Made by a program: the position numbers and the translations under genes | DNA from: Hypomyces perniciosus | Lineage: Eukaryota > Ascomycota > Sordariomycetes > Hypocreales > Hypocreaceae | Assembly: GCA_008477525.1 (NCBI GenBank) | Contig: SPDT01000002.1 | Coordinates: forward strand, 1,612,001-1,676,000 | Length of the DNA stretch: 64,000 nucleotides | Reading direction: 5' to 3' | Shown here: one piece after another, positions 1 through 10,413 of the stretch | How positions within the stretch are numbered: the first letter of the stretch is position 1 | How the letters are laid out: each line of letters begins with the position of its first letter | The notes under the pieces: generated by a model | Seen by the model: the letters and a program-made list of their open reading frames with translations, nothing else | Told to the model about the DNA's origin: nothing | The model's database searches: none

Positions 1-2085
1 GACAGTCTTCAATCCTCCGATCACGCTCCATGATCTCCACATCTAATGAGCAGCTCCCGCAGGGCCCGTCCCAACTACTAGCCGATACCACGCGGTGATG
101 CAGAGGGACGAAGGACCGAACGTCAAATAAGTGCAGCCAAACGTTCCCTCTACCCAATCCAACTTGAGTCAGTGATTGTCTTTCTCTACTAAAGAAAAGA
201 AGAAAGTCCATACCTTTTTACAAACGTGGTGAGGACGTGGCGCTTGCGCGGAGTATGCCTTGAGCATAAAAGAACCCCTCCAAAAGAGAAGAGAAAAGAG
301 GGAACGGTTCTATTTGGTTGATGTGCTATGCCCATGGCCTTTATATAACTCTTGGTGCTACAAACCTTACGCAATCACTGTAAAAAATGGGCAACCTCTC
401 TACAACGCTGCCACCAATTCAATTCAATTTGTCTCAATTCCGAATTGAGGGCATCAGGATCTAAATTCCAATCTGGAAAGTTCAAATTGAATTGTTGGCA
501 GCGTTGCCTCTCCAGACCTTCTGGAGCGCGTGCTTGAAAAGCATGTGAGGCAATACGGTAAACCTTCTTAAAATTATACTGAGGTGCCTAGAGGCTATAC
601 GAGTATTTCTCCTGAAGAGTAGATGATTCAGGGCAGGGGGCAAGAAACAAATCCTGTCGTCTGCCTGGCAAATCGAAAATGACGCTCGCCATACGGCCGC
701 CTTAAATTTCAAGCTGACTATTTCCCCACATACTCACGTGCATCATAGAATAACTAAGCAGATTATGTATGTATCTGCAACTGCTTTGTATATACTTTGT
801 ATATCCGCTTGTTAAAGCATGGAACGGACACCCCAATCCTACAGCGGAGACGGACGATGCTGCAGCTGGCAGTACAGAGTTCCCGGACAAGCGGCCCTTC
901 CGCCACAGATACAATTCTGGTAATCCACAGTAATGTGCGCAAGACTAGGCTCGGTCTTGCCACAGTACGTTAGCAAACAAAGAACGCTAAAGTGAAAGAG
1001 ACCAATATCTCGAATGGTCATGCTGTGTTAATATGCTTACCCTGCAGGAAATGCTCAACCTCTCTGACTCTTGTCCTTGCCACAGGTAGGGCATATCCCC
1101 GTAACATGTGCACAAGTTTCGCAATCTTCAGCCATCTGTAGTCCTAGGCGTCGGGAGTTGGACAATCGGTGGTCAAGTTGGTCCAGCGACACAACCCTGA
1201 TTTCACGTTATCTTAGCGAGAGATGTTGGCTAAATGAGCTGACATTGATCAAGTGAATAAAAAATTTGTTGACATGTTATGGATGCCCAAGGTGTTTAAT
1301 AGTTCTGGCCGCGTCTGCCACCCGCCACATTAGTAATGGCCCCGGCGTTGCGGGACGTTCCCATCGGATTAAGTATAGCGCCGAAATGGGCTGGACTTAT
1401 AATCCCTTGATTATCAAGGCATCCTTTCGCAACTTCTAACGAAAACGCGTTTGACGCCATGAATATTCACAAAGTCTTGGTATGGTGCCTGAATCATGTT
1501 GATCGACCCCCCTCTTGCATTACCTTGTCTCCGAAAAAAGAACATCCCAGAAGGGCCTGCGTTCTACCGGAGTTTAGCCGCCAGGCTGTTTCACTGTTCG
1601 CAAGGCCATCTTGTATAGGGGTCACACCTTGCGATCCTCTCCTTCGTCTGTTGCAGGGTCACACCTTGCGATCCCCTCGGTCGTCCAATGTAGGGGTCAC
1701 ACTTTGCAATCCCCTCCCAAGTACGGCGACTTGCTATTCGACGCGATCTCCACACGACCCACTTACAGGCTTCACTCACTTAATAAACGAGACTTACATG
1801 TAGAACAATGATCCATATGGAGGAAATTGAAATGTGGGCGTACGTGGTCGGCGGCGACGCGTCAATGTGGGACGGTCACCTTGGGGAGAACAGTCTCTGA
1901 GGCACGGCCCATATCATATGTATGCACGTTGGCCGACATAAACGTGTCTTGCAGGGATAGCTTCGCGACTGCATATCAAGAGTGGGATACGATCTCATCG
2001 TTTTGGTTCGCGTATGCCGATCTGCCTAGCTCGATCAGCTAGTGGGAAGAATGATGTGTTGTTCTCTCCTTTGGAGAATAAAGCA
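1..2085. other. Left end, no convincing gene
   Basis: Only short open frames without recognisable domains or fungal intron structure are visible here. The one clear structure is a three-unit minisatellite at 1615-1727, listed separately. The last part (about 2085-2190) is similar to, but not identical with, the DNA upstream of the second BCS1-like copy. Confidence 0.5.
1615..1727. repeat. Minisatellite, three units of about 37 bp
   Basis: Three consecutive units share a core reading GGGTCACACCTTGCGATCC, followed by a CT-rich stretch. The third unit has two C-to-T or G-to-A type changes in the core. No gene is associated with it. Confidence 0.75.
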
Positions 2086-2311
2086 GTGTATCGTTTCTGT
2101 GGAACGACTTGGATGTCTATATAAAGCCCACCGGCTCCAGGGCACATCCTGCATTCAGATCTTCATCTCGTCTTGTTGTACAAGAGATGACAGCTAGTAC
2201 ATTTGTCTTTTCAGTTATTTCACTCCTACCTTCGTCTTTGTCCTATACACAGGACATCTTACTGCCATTCAACCTTAACTTGAGCCTAAAGACATAACTA
2301 TAAAACCAAAC

Positions 2312-3858
2312 ATGGCATCAGATAACGTCTTCGGCACTATTTATTCTCAGGTGTCCTTCTTGGACACTTTCTTCCCTGGCTTGGGTGTTGCGTTGAGCTA
2401 CATTCACCCCCTAGCATCCGGCAACCTTCATGTTGGTGCTCAACTGCTCTGTACCTGTGGCCTCATCGTCTTTCTGCTCAAGTTTGTCTACAAACACATT
2501 ATGTGTATCATGGAAGATTACCTCAGTCCGTCTGATTCTTCAACCTACTCTTCCATTCATAGCCCTGACTGTTCGCAGCGTTCACATTCCATATATCCGG
2601 TAGAGATGAGACACACGACATGCTTCACAGCTGGATTCAATCTCAGTCTTTTGCAACACGCACCCGATCGACTCTTGTGGCGCTGGGGAAAGAATCTGAG
2701 AGATCTGCGCAGGGCCGACCAACAAAGAAGATTTTGCAATACATGCCATGGAACACGAAGAAATTCTTCTGGTACAAAGGCAAGCTTCTCTGCGTACGCT
2801 CTGAAGAGACTAGGTCGTGGCGGGATGAGAAACTCTCGGTTACCTGTTTCGGGACATCTCCAAGAATACTAAAGGAGCTTCTCAGCGAATGCAAGACTTT
2901 ATATGAGGAAAAGACACTAGGGAAAACCGCAGTCTACGAGAATCGAGATGGCTGGACTCTTGCCATAACTCGGGATCGAAGACATATGGACACCATTGTT
3001 TTACCAGAACACGTCAAAAGGGACTTTCTGAAAGATGTCGAAGAGTATCTCGACCCTAAAGCGCGGAGCTGGTACGCCGACCGTGGCCTGCCATATCGGC
3101 GTGGCTATTTACTTCATGGTCGGCCGGGGACCGGTAAATCGAGTCTTTGCTTTGCAGTCGCCGGGTATTTTGACCTCGACATTTATGCTCTGAACTTGGC
3201 TGCTGTGGATAACGCAACTCTTGACAAGCTACTTCGAAAACTTCCCTCACGATGCATCATCTTGCTAGAGGATGTTGATGCAATCGAGACTACACGAAGC
3301 CGTGCGGATGAAGAGGTCAGCGAAAAAGATCGAGGGCCTAAACCCGGGTCTGTGACACTCTCTGGCCTTCTTAATGCGATGGATGGTGTGGCTTCCCAAG
3401 AAGGCCGCGTTCTGATCATGACGACAAACCACATCGAGCATCTTGATGAAGCTCTTATTCGGCCAGGTCGAGTAGACAAGAAGATCGAATTCGGGTTTGC
3501 CAATCGAGACATGTTAGAGATGCTGTTCCGCTTCATCTATAGGCCCACAACGAGTGAAGTCGAAGCTGGAAGGGCTAGCCGAGATGACAACTACGTGATT
3601 GAGAAATTGGCAAGGAGTTTTGTTGACCGAGTGCCTGAAATGATGTTCAGCCCGGCGCAGATCCTGGCATTCCTACTCGAGCACAGGAACTCGCCTCGAG
3701 AAGCAGTAGATAGTGTATTGGCCTGGGTCGAAGGCGAGGGCGAAGGATGCGTCCCGCTGAGTAACCCGACCTGGGGAACGAGTGAGGCGAGTGAAACTGG
3801 ACTGGATCGTGAACTTACCCTAAATGATTTGTTTGAATGTGTGGATAGAAGACTGTAA
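2312..3858 (+). CDS. BCS1-like AAA ATPase, copy 1
   Basis: This is a two-exon gene of about 497 residues. Exon 1 (2312-2525) encodes an N-terminal hydrophobic, probably membrane-spanning segment (residues about 44-60, CTCGLIVFLLKFVYKHIM). The proposed intron, 2526-2578, has a CTGAC branch site and a TTCGCAG acceptor; its donor GTCCGT is weak, but this splice joins the frames exactly. Exon 2 completes the BCS1 N-terminal domain (FTFHISGRDE) and an AAA module with Walker A GRPGTGKSS, Walker B CIILLEDVDA and the TTNHIEHLDEALIRPGRVD sensor/arginine-finger region. Family members resemble the mitochondrial Bcs1 chaperone of complex III assembly, but fungi carry many divergent paralogues of unknown role, and this is probably one of those. 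An identical copy lies at 27583-29129 on the other strand, with a diverged promoter. Confidence 0.88.
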
Positions 3859-5208
3859 AGTCCGTGGTGTCAAAGACCGATACAACACGGAAGAGAGTGA
3901 GAGAGTCTGGGAGGATCCTATCAGTAGACGAGCGGGAGGGTAGTAGGTAGGGAGTAGAAGGGTGACTTATTGATCTCTGACCCTCTCGAATTATTGATTT
4001 ATTGATTGACTCCTCCTCGGAAGTGGCCGCTCTTTTATCCCTTTACAGCTATGCCCAGCTAACAGGGCCTGGTAAACAGCCGATGCGTCACGAAAGATGA
4101 CCCACTTTGCCCTATTATTGAATCAGGACCTGCCGTTCCCATGGCTCCCGTTTTGTATCAGTCTGCTTCCTATATATATATATCTGGGGCACGTGTTTTA
4201 TTAAAGATGTGCGGAAAGGCATCTCATAAATAATGGTACATAGTTACCCTGCTTGCAGATACTTATTGAAGGGAAAAGTCTCATGGGCGATTGGGGCTAT
4301 CACTTATCAGCCTGGCAGCGAGGGTATAAAGGAGAGGGCATACATGTTGGGGTAGCTAAAGACATGCCAGATCATACATAGCAGGGATCCACACAAGCAT
4401 CGCTGGACGTAAGGATAGTCAATTGAAGCTATCTCAAAGAGAAGAAATGAGAGGAAAAGGGGTGGAATTGCCTATTTAAATACATAGGGAAATGAGCTGT
4501 GGATTAAGCAGCCTGTTACGCAACACGTGAGATATCATGTGATCCGAATACCAGAGCTGTGCACTATTTCTTTCTGCTTCTCTATTGTGGTACGTGAAGT
4601 GGTGGACGGAATTGATGTCGACCGATGACACAACTCTTTATTTGTCAGAATCGGTTGCATACATACATAATACAGGCCAATTGAATCGCGTCATACGCAT
4701 ACACCGTACATATCGGTGTGCGATATTATGGAGCTATGTGAAGTCGCATCGCTCGGAATTGGACGAGGAAGAATAGAACAGGAAAGGCTTGATCTGCCCG
4801 CAGGCCAATCAGGCTCGCCCTTGTCTCTGGTAGCAGCTCCGATCTTTGGAAAGGGCCATTGGTGTGCGGAGGTGGGGCATATGCCGCCTGTGAGCAGAAT
4901 CCCGACACATCTGCTGGTTCAACATCTCTTGCGTGTTCTGGATCGGACCACAGGGATATTGACCATCGGATTGGTCAGGCTTTCGGGTTACCAACTTGAT
5001 AAAATCGACCCAGTGACAAACGCCAAATATCCTTTCAGCCGAAGATCCTCTCACCATACTTGTCCACTTCTGGCCTTGCATGGCTCGTACTCCAAAAGTC
5101 ATAAAACGGATATTGTCCATTTATCGACTTTTAGCCGCTGGGATTTTGTCCTTCGCACAAAACAGGCAAATGAAAGTCCGACAGTCAACAATGGGCATTG
5201 TCTGTTTA
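3859..5208. other. 3' flank inside the inverted duplication, no gene seen
   Basis: This stretch is shared with 26233-27582 without visible differences in the parts compared. It has an AT dinucleotide run near 4173-4184. Open frames at 4585-4776 and 4716-5276 exist, but they lack recognisable domains. Strong conservation between the arms reflects the duplication and is not evidence of coding. Confidence 0.55.
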
Positions 5209-5954
5209 TGAACCATAGGCCCTTGATGGTTGTTTTCCCTAGAAGTAAAAATATTCTGCGGTCGGAGGATGGCTAGTGGCCGCCGCTTTCTCGTCATACC
5301 CTGTTGCGATTTGCCCTTCGTCTTACATAGTGTCAATTCAGGAGTACATACATAGCGAGTCACATCTCTGCGCCAGTTCCGGCGGCTCCACAGGCTTTTC
5401 CTACTTCTTTCGGCACTTGATATATACTGACGTGCCCTAGCTCGACATCATACATATTCGTTCTCAAAGATAAGCAAGCCGTTTTTATCCTAGAGAGGGA
5501 TGCGCTGGTATGCATGTACATGTGTAGTATATACGTCCTCTCGATGTTGGAAGCTTGGCCATCGTCAATAATAATTTATCAACCTTCTGCACGGAGTGCA
5601 TAGCAGCCCCTTGGCTTGTGCTAGAAATTCAGTGCTTCGAAGCTACCTGGCGAAATTGATCAAGATGGGGCAGTCCCACCTTTACTAAATGGCACTTTTT
5701 TGTGTTTTCTTCCTGCCAATTTGATTTCCTACATATATAATCCGGCCATTCCAGTAGGCCATCTCAATTATTTGTGGCTATTTCGGTACGAAGATATAAG
5801 CACGTGCGCGCTGAGTGGGGCACTAGTCGTAAACACTGAAAACCAAAATGTATGTATGCATTCTGCTCTCTTTGGACAATTCTAGAAGAGCCTCGCCCTT
5901 ACAAAGCCCGAAGCAACCATTTTTGGACTTGTTGCACTGAGTGAACGATCTAGA
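5209..5954. other. Intergenic stretch after the inverted arm
   Basis: This is unique DNA following the abrupt end of the duplicated arm. I see no gene or repeat in it. It contains the presumed promoter of the 5955 gene. Confidence 0.5.
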
Positions 5955-8414
5955 ATGGAAGATATTGAAGAGCTACGACGCTTACTCCGGGAGGAGCAAC
6001 AGAAGCGCAAGGAAGAGCAACAGAAGCGCGAGGAAGAGCAACAAAAGCGTGAGGAAGAGCAACAAAGGCGCGAGGGAGCGGAGCGTCGTGCATCGGCGGA
6101 ACAACAGAAGCGCGAGGAAGAGCAACAAAAGCGTGAGGAAGCGGAGCGTCGTGCATCGGTGGAACAACAGAAGCGCGAGGAAGAGCAACAAAAGCGTGAG
6201 GAAGAGCAACAAAGGCGCGAGGAAGAGCAACAAAGGCGCGAGGAAGCGGAGCGTCGTACCTCGGAGGAGCAGCGCCGGCGCAAACAGGCTGAAGAACTGT
6301 CCATTGAATCGCAGCTACAGACCCTCCCCCAATACATCGAAGCTTGCCACTCGATCGACATTGCTATTGAAGTGGTGACAGAACGCAGTTTGACTACGCA
6401 AGGCGCCCCGACCGATCCGACCGGCCGACTATACCCTAAACGAATCATTCCTTGGGAAGAGTTTCCGACCTTGCAAGAAGAGACCTGGGACCAGCTCTCG
6501 ATTAGCCCCTCTTTTTCATCCCAACGCCTGTTCCCATCTCTTCATCAGTTGCAATATGTCAAATCCTCACTCCATCCAGTTAGCAGTGAAGATGGGTTGC
6601 GATACGTTGAAAGGGATGCCGTCGAAAATGCGGTTGAGCGGCTAGTGAAGGAGGCATTCAACGATCCATTAGTACGAAATGCTGTCGGCCTCGAAGGAAC
6701 GATAACATTCGAAAGTCATACGAATCTTGGGAATCCCGCCAGCTCAATTTCTGAGTCCATAGAGAAAATGAGTCTCAGCCAAGGTGATGCTCCTTCCACG
6801 GCTTTGGCCTTAGCTCCCAAGACGCCAGCTCGCAAGAAACGTCGCAAAGCAAGGGGAAAAGGGAACCGGGCGGATCAATTCTGCATATACAAGACTTCGG
6901 GAGGCCGAAGTGTCGCGGCACTCGCTATCGAGTATAAGGCGCCGCATAAGCTGTCTGTTGATGAGGTCGTCAAAGGGCTTGAAGCAGAAATTCAGCCGGA
7001 ACGCGATGTAATCAACCAAAAAGGCGAGGGCTTCGCCTTCAATGCTAGGTGGCTCTGTGCCGCTGTTGTCACCCAGCTCTTCTCCTACATGATTGGCAAA
7101 GGCATTCAGCACGGCTACGTGTGCACAGGGCAAACCTTTGTCTTTCTGCATATCCCCGATGACCCCTCTACAGTGTACTTCTCAGTATGCGTGCCGAAAC
7201 TAGACGTACAGGACGATGACGAAGCAAGGCTCCATCGCACGGCTGTCGCACAGGTCTTTGCTTTTATCCTCCGAGCTCTCAGGGCGAGACCACCGCCGGA
7301 GTCGTGGCACGACGAGGCTGAAAAACTGGATACTTGGGCTGTGGAGTATGATGATATCTTGCGTACTATCTCTCCAAAGGGTCGCAAACCCAAGCCGCAG
7401 CAGCAGTCCCCCTATAAGGGTCAGCGCTGGAAAGGATTCCAACGCTCACCAATTCGAACCCGTTCCAAATGCAAGCCATCGGAAGATGCCCAGCCAGCAT
7501 TTGCAAATGATGACGAGGACCCCCCTTCCCCTACCGCTCGCCTGGCCCACCCCCCTCGCCAGGTCAAGAAAGCAACTTCATCGACTGAGACGAGCTCCGG
7601 CGGTGGTGCTAGTGCGGAACATAGCCAGCATCAAGGAACTAAGCCAAGTATACAAAGCCGGCCATTCTGCACGCAGGAATGCCTTTTTGGGTTGGCACAT
7701 GGTGAATCGTTGGACAAGAACTGCCCGAATGCAAATTATCATGGAAAGAGGCATATCGGTCGACTGAAGTTTCTCCAGCTCCTCCGTGCCCAGCTTGCCA
7801 GCGATCGGGGTCATGACGCAGATTGCACGCCACTCCATCTAACCGGTTCGCGAGGGTCGCTTTTCAAGCTGCGGCTATCATCCTATGGCTACACGCTTGT
7901 TGCAAAGGGCGTGGAGGATATGGACCGCGCGCTTCTCCAGCGCGAAAATGACATATACCACCAACTCCAGGCAATCCAGGGGAAGTACGTCCCTGTATGT
8001 CTTGGCAACATAGACCTGGTGCTGCCGTACTACTATGACTGCGGGGTATATGTCCGCTTCATGCTTCTGAGCTGGGCCGGGAAGCCTTTGTTTGATTGTT
8101 TCGAACAAACTACTAAGGCAAGTCTTCTCAAGGGAGCTGTCGAGGCCTTAGAACAGGTTCACAAACTTCGGGTCCTGCATCACGACGCCGAGATGCGCAA
8201 TATGCTATATGACACGGATACTGGTAATATTATGATTGTGGATTTCGAACGGGCCGAGTTCCGCGGCCGCCAACCTCTAGGCTGTATCAGCTCAAATGAC
8301 CAAGGCCGGAAGAGGAAGCGCGAGATACCACAAAAGCGTGGAAATGACTTTGCGAGAGAGCTGCAATTTGCTAAGTATTTGATGGAAAAGGCGATTGGCC
8401 CAGCTTATAAATGA
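5955..8414 (+). CDS. Coiled-coil, PD-(D/E)XK-like and kinase-like fusion protein
   Basis: This is an uninterrupted 819-residue frame. Residues about 8-110 are almost pure heptads (variants of REEEQQK), a long coiled coil encoded by a 21-bp minisatellite. A basic linker (near residues 290-300, KKRRKARGKG) may be a nuclear localisation signal. The middle domain has Asp307 followed by Glu326-Tyr-Lys328 in a beta-strand context (ALAIEYK), matching the D...ExK pattern of restriction-endonuclease-fold nucleases. The C-terminal part resembles a kinase: HHDAEMRN has catalytic Asp744 and Asn749, and VDFE places Asp763 where DFG is usual, with Glu replacing Gly. A similar nuclease-plus-kinase architecture is known in Crinkler-like eukaryotic effectors and in related fungal proteins. 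Activity is inferred, and the unusual DFE may mean an atypical kinase. The frame is intact, in contrast to many neighbours. Confidence 0.75.
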   Translation: MEDIEELRRLLREEQQKRKEEQQKREEEQQKREEEQQRREGAERRASAEQQKREEEQQKREEAERRASVEQQKREEEQQKREEEQQRREEEQQRREEAERRTSEEQRRRKQAEELSIESQLQTLPQYIEACHSIDIAIEVVTERSLTTQGAPTDPTGRLYPKRIIPWEEFPTLQEETWDQLSISPSFSSQRLFPSLHQLQYVKSSLHPVSSEDGLRYVERDAVENAVERLVKEAFNDPLVRNAVGLEGTITFESHTNLGNPASSISESIEKMSLSQGDAPSTALALAPKTPARKKRRKARGKGNRADQFCIYKTSGGRSVAALAIEYKAPHKLSVDEVVKGLEAEIQPERDVINQKGEGFAFNARWLCAAVVTQLFSYMIGKGIQHGYVCTGQTFVFLHIPDDPSTVYFSVCVPKLDVQDDDEARLHRTAVAQVFAFILRALRARPPPESWHDEAEKLDTWAVEYDDILRTISPKGRKPKPQQQSPYKGQRWKGFQRSPIRTRSKCKPSEDAQPAFANDDEDPPSPTARLAHPPRQVKKATSSTETSSGGGASAEHSQHQGTKPSIQSRPFCTQECLFGLAHGESLDKNCPNANYHGKRHIGRLKFLQLLRAQLASDRGHDADCTPLHLTGSRGSLFKLRLSSYGYTLVAKGVEDMDRALLQRENDIYHQLQAIQGKYVPVCLGNIDLVLPYYYDCGVYVRFMLLSWAGKPLFDCFEQTTKASLLKGAVEALEQVHKLRVLHHDAEMRNMLYDTDTGNIMIVDFERAEFRGRQPLGCISSNDQGRKRKREIPQKRGNDFARELQFAKYLMEKAIGPAYK
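5990..6260 (+). repeat. Coding minisatellite of 21-bp units
   Basis: Units like GAAGAGCAACAAAAGCGTGAG repeat in frame and encode heptads. Two units are interrupted by GCGGAGCGTCGTGCATC blocks, giving a higher-order alternation. Unit number is likely variable between strains. Confidence 0.85.
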
Positions 8415-8751
8415 TCCCCTTGCCCAGCCGTGTCTTCTTTTAAGGTTCCGAGCTTCCGCAGCGAGTGCGCCTCTAAAACCGCCCGCGGGCACTTGTCCTG
8501 TAGGATATAGTCAAGGCGGATAAGGGTATGCCAGCCAGCGGTATTCCTTAAGCAACCAGAGAAAACCCGGTCCTTTTATTTGAGTGCTTGATGCCCTAAT
8601 CGTGAAATATTTGAGTGTGTGCTGGTATTTGACATGTTTGGTGTGTTTGACAGTATCATATGCCTGTTTATCCGAGGCTATCACGAAGCAACACTGTCGC
8701 TAGGTTGGTGTGGAGCAAGTGATCTATGTTTTTAGTTTCTTCCCCTCACCC

Positions 8752-8833
8752 AGTAGGCCCTGCAAAAACCCCGCCCTGCTAACAAAGCCATAACAGCTGC
8801 TAGCGCGGGAGAATTTTTACAGGTGAGTTGCCT
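8752..8833 (-). repeat. Isolated antisense copy of the SINE-like 5' hairpin
   Basis: The reverse complement matches the first about 80 bases of the 10428-11250 element, including the complementary ends CCTGTAAAAATT and the matching TTTTTGCAGG side. The rest of the element is absent. It lies upstream of the HET pseudogene, whose SINE insertion carries the same motif in the opposite direction. Confidence 0.7.
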
Positions 8834-10413
8834 GCGGGGTTGGTCGACGTACTCCGTAACGGTTGCCGGCGTGTGTTTACCTCGATCGTTTCATGGCATT
8901 TGTAGTAATCAAGAACAGCTATTTTAGTGAGCAACTCAGGACTGACTAATCGGGAAATAGGCAGAGTTCATTCGCGATTCAGTCTTCTTCCTTTGCCCTT
9001 GGTCTTCTCCCCTTGCCCTTGGTTATTTCGTCGTCTTCTTCGCCATTGCAGTGCTGTGCCAGACTCGACCTGTGGGGGGGGGGGGGGCGACAATAAGAGG
9101 CGGTTAAATGTCGGGCTTGCGGGGACTCGAGGCTGGTACAAGTCGCCGAGCAAAATTCCATCCCCGCAGCAATTTGAACTTGCAATAGACGGCAAGAAAT
9201 GCAAACTTCATCAGTTTTCAGACATAGGGATCTTATTCAGCCTCCGTCGCCATCACCCAATACTTTGTTCTTTGGACTATCCCGATTCTGTATACGTGCT
9301 TCTCAAGAGGTGTCAAGCTGATATTCTCACCCGCAAATTAGCCAATGAATTATTGACACGCCTCATCGTCGCTATGGTCTCTCCATCCATGGAGGAAACT
9401 CATAAAGCGTATCAGTTACCATCAGATATGTCGGCCACACCTGACGAAACTGACGATGCTCATTGGTCTCTTCTCGACATTAGGCGGAAGCATCCAAAAG
9501 ACAACATTACAACGCAGCTAATAAATATTCAGTCAAGTCGGGTGGCACAGAAAAAGTCTGTGGAGTTCATTAAGAACTTAGAATGCCTATACTTTTCGAA
9601 TTTAAGCAAACCACATCGTGGGAAAGATAAGTCTCGGTATGTAGGGCTGCCTGTCTTACGTCGGCAAGAAATCAACGCCTATACGGAGTCTCAATATGTC
9701 GCCTTGTCATACACATGGGAGCCATCCCATCAAGAGATATATGCATCATGTTTCTGCTCGGTATCTCTGGATTGACCAACACTGTATCGAGCAAGGGAAG
9801 GCGACCAAAGAAGAAGTGAGGGCGAAGGAAATAGGCATGCATGCAATGGACCGAGTTTACAGCTTGAGCAAGCATCCCGTGGCTCTACTTGCTCGACCCA
9901 TCACATCACAGCTCGAGCTGCGACTTCTTGTCCAAATCCTTACTGGGGAGCTCGTGACGTGCTACCATGGGGGATATTGGCTCTCATTAAGAGCATCATC
10001 GGACCGAGCTCTAAAGGCCATTACACTCTTGAAAGAGATCACGTCGGATTTATGGTTCACAAGAGGCTGGACCTTTCAGGAGAATTATCGGGCTGGCAGG
10101 AGAATGCATTTTCTGATACCCCATGCTCCGATTTTAAACAGTCAGAAGCCTCACGAGCTTCTCGAATCCCTTGATGGGGAGCTTTGTATCAATTCAGTAA
10201 AATTTCATGAGGAGACAACAAAACTCTGCCTCGCCTATCAGAGCCACCAATCACCCCCAGGCAGCTTGTGCGATGACGTCCTAGCAATAGCTGGACGATA
10301 CGCGATTTTGCTTCAATCCCACGGAGTCGATGGTAGCAATGTAGCGCCAATATCAATGTCGCCGACAATCATTGCGGATATCACCTCCAGAGAACTGAGT
10401 GAGAAGTGGGACC

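Larger units (their letters stand above)
2190..5208. repeat. Left arm of a 3.0-kb inverted duplication
   Basis: This arm pairs with 26233-29251 in opposite orientation; coordinates of matching bases add up to 31441. Every stretch I compared was identical, including introns, coding DNA and about 1.35 kb of 3' flank. Homology continues outward on the promoter side (to about 2085) at clearly lower identity; the last mismatch is at 2189. On the other side identity stops abruptly after 5208. Confidence 0.9.

Noticed and set aside
4585..5276. Open frames conserved between the two inverted arms
   Set aside because: Their conservation is explained by the duplication, and they have no domain or splice signal.
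5882..6448. Long antisense frames over the heptad repeat
   Set aside because: They are shadows of the 21-bp minisatellite in the kinase-like gene and encode low-complexity Leu/Ser/Cys repeats.
7216..7767. 183-codon frame overlapping the nuclease-kinase gene
   Set aside because: It lies in another frame of an intact 819-residue gene and has no domain.
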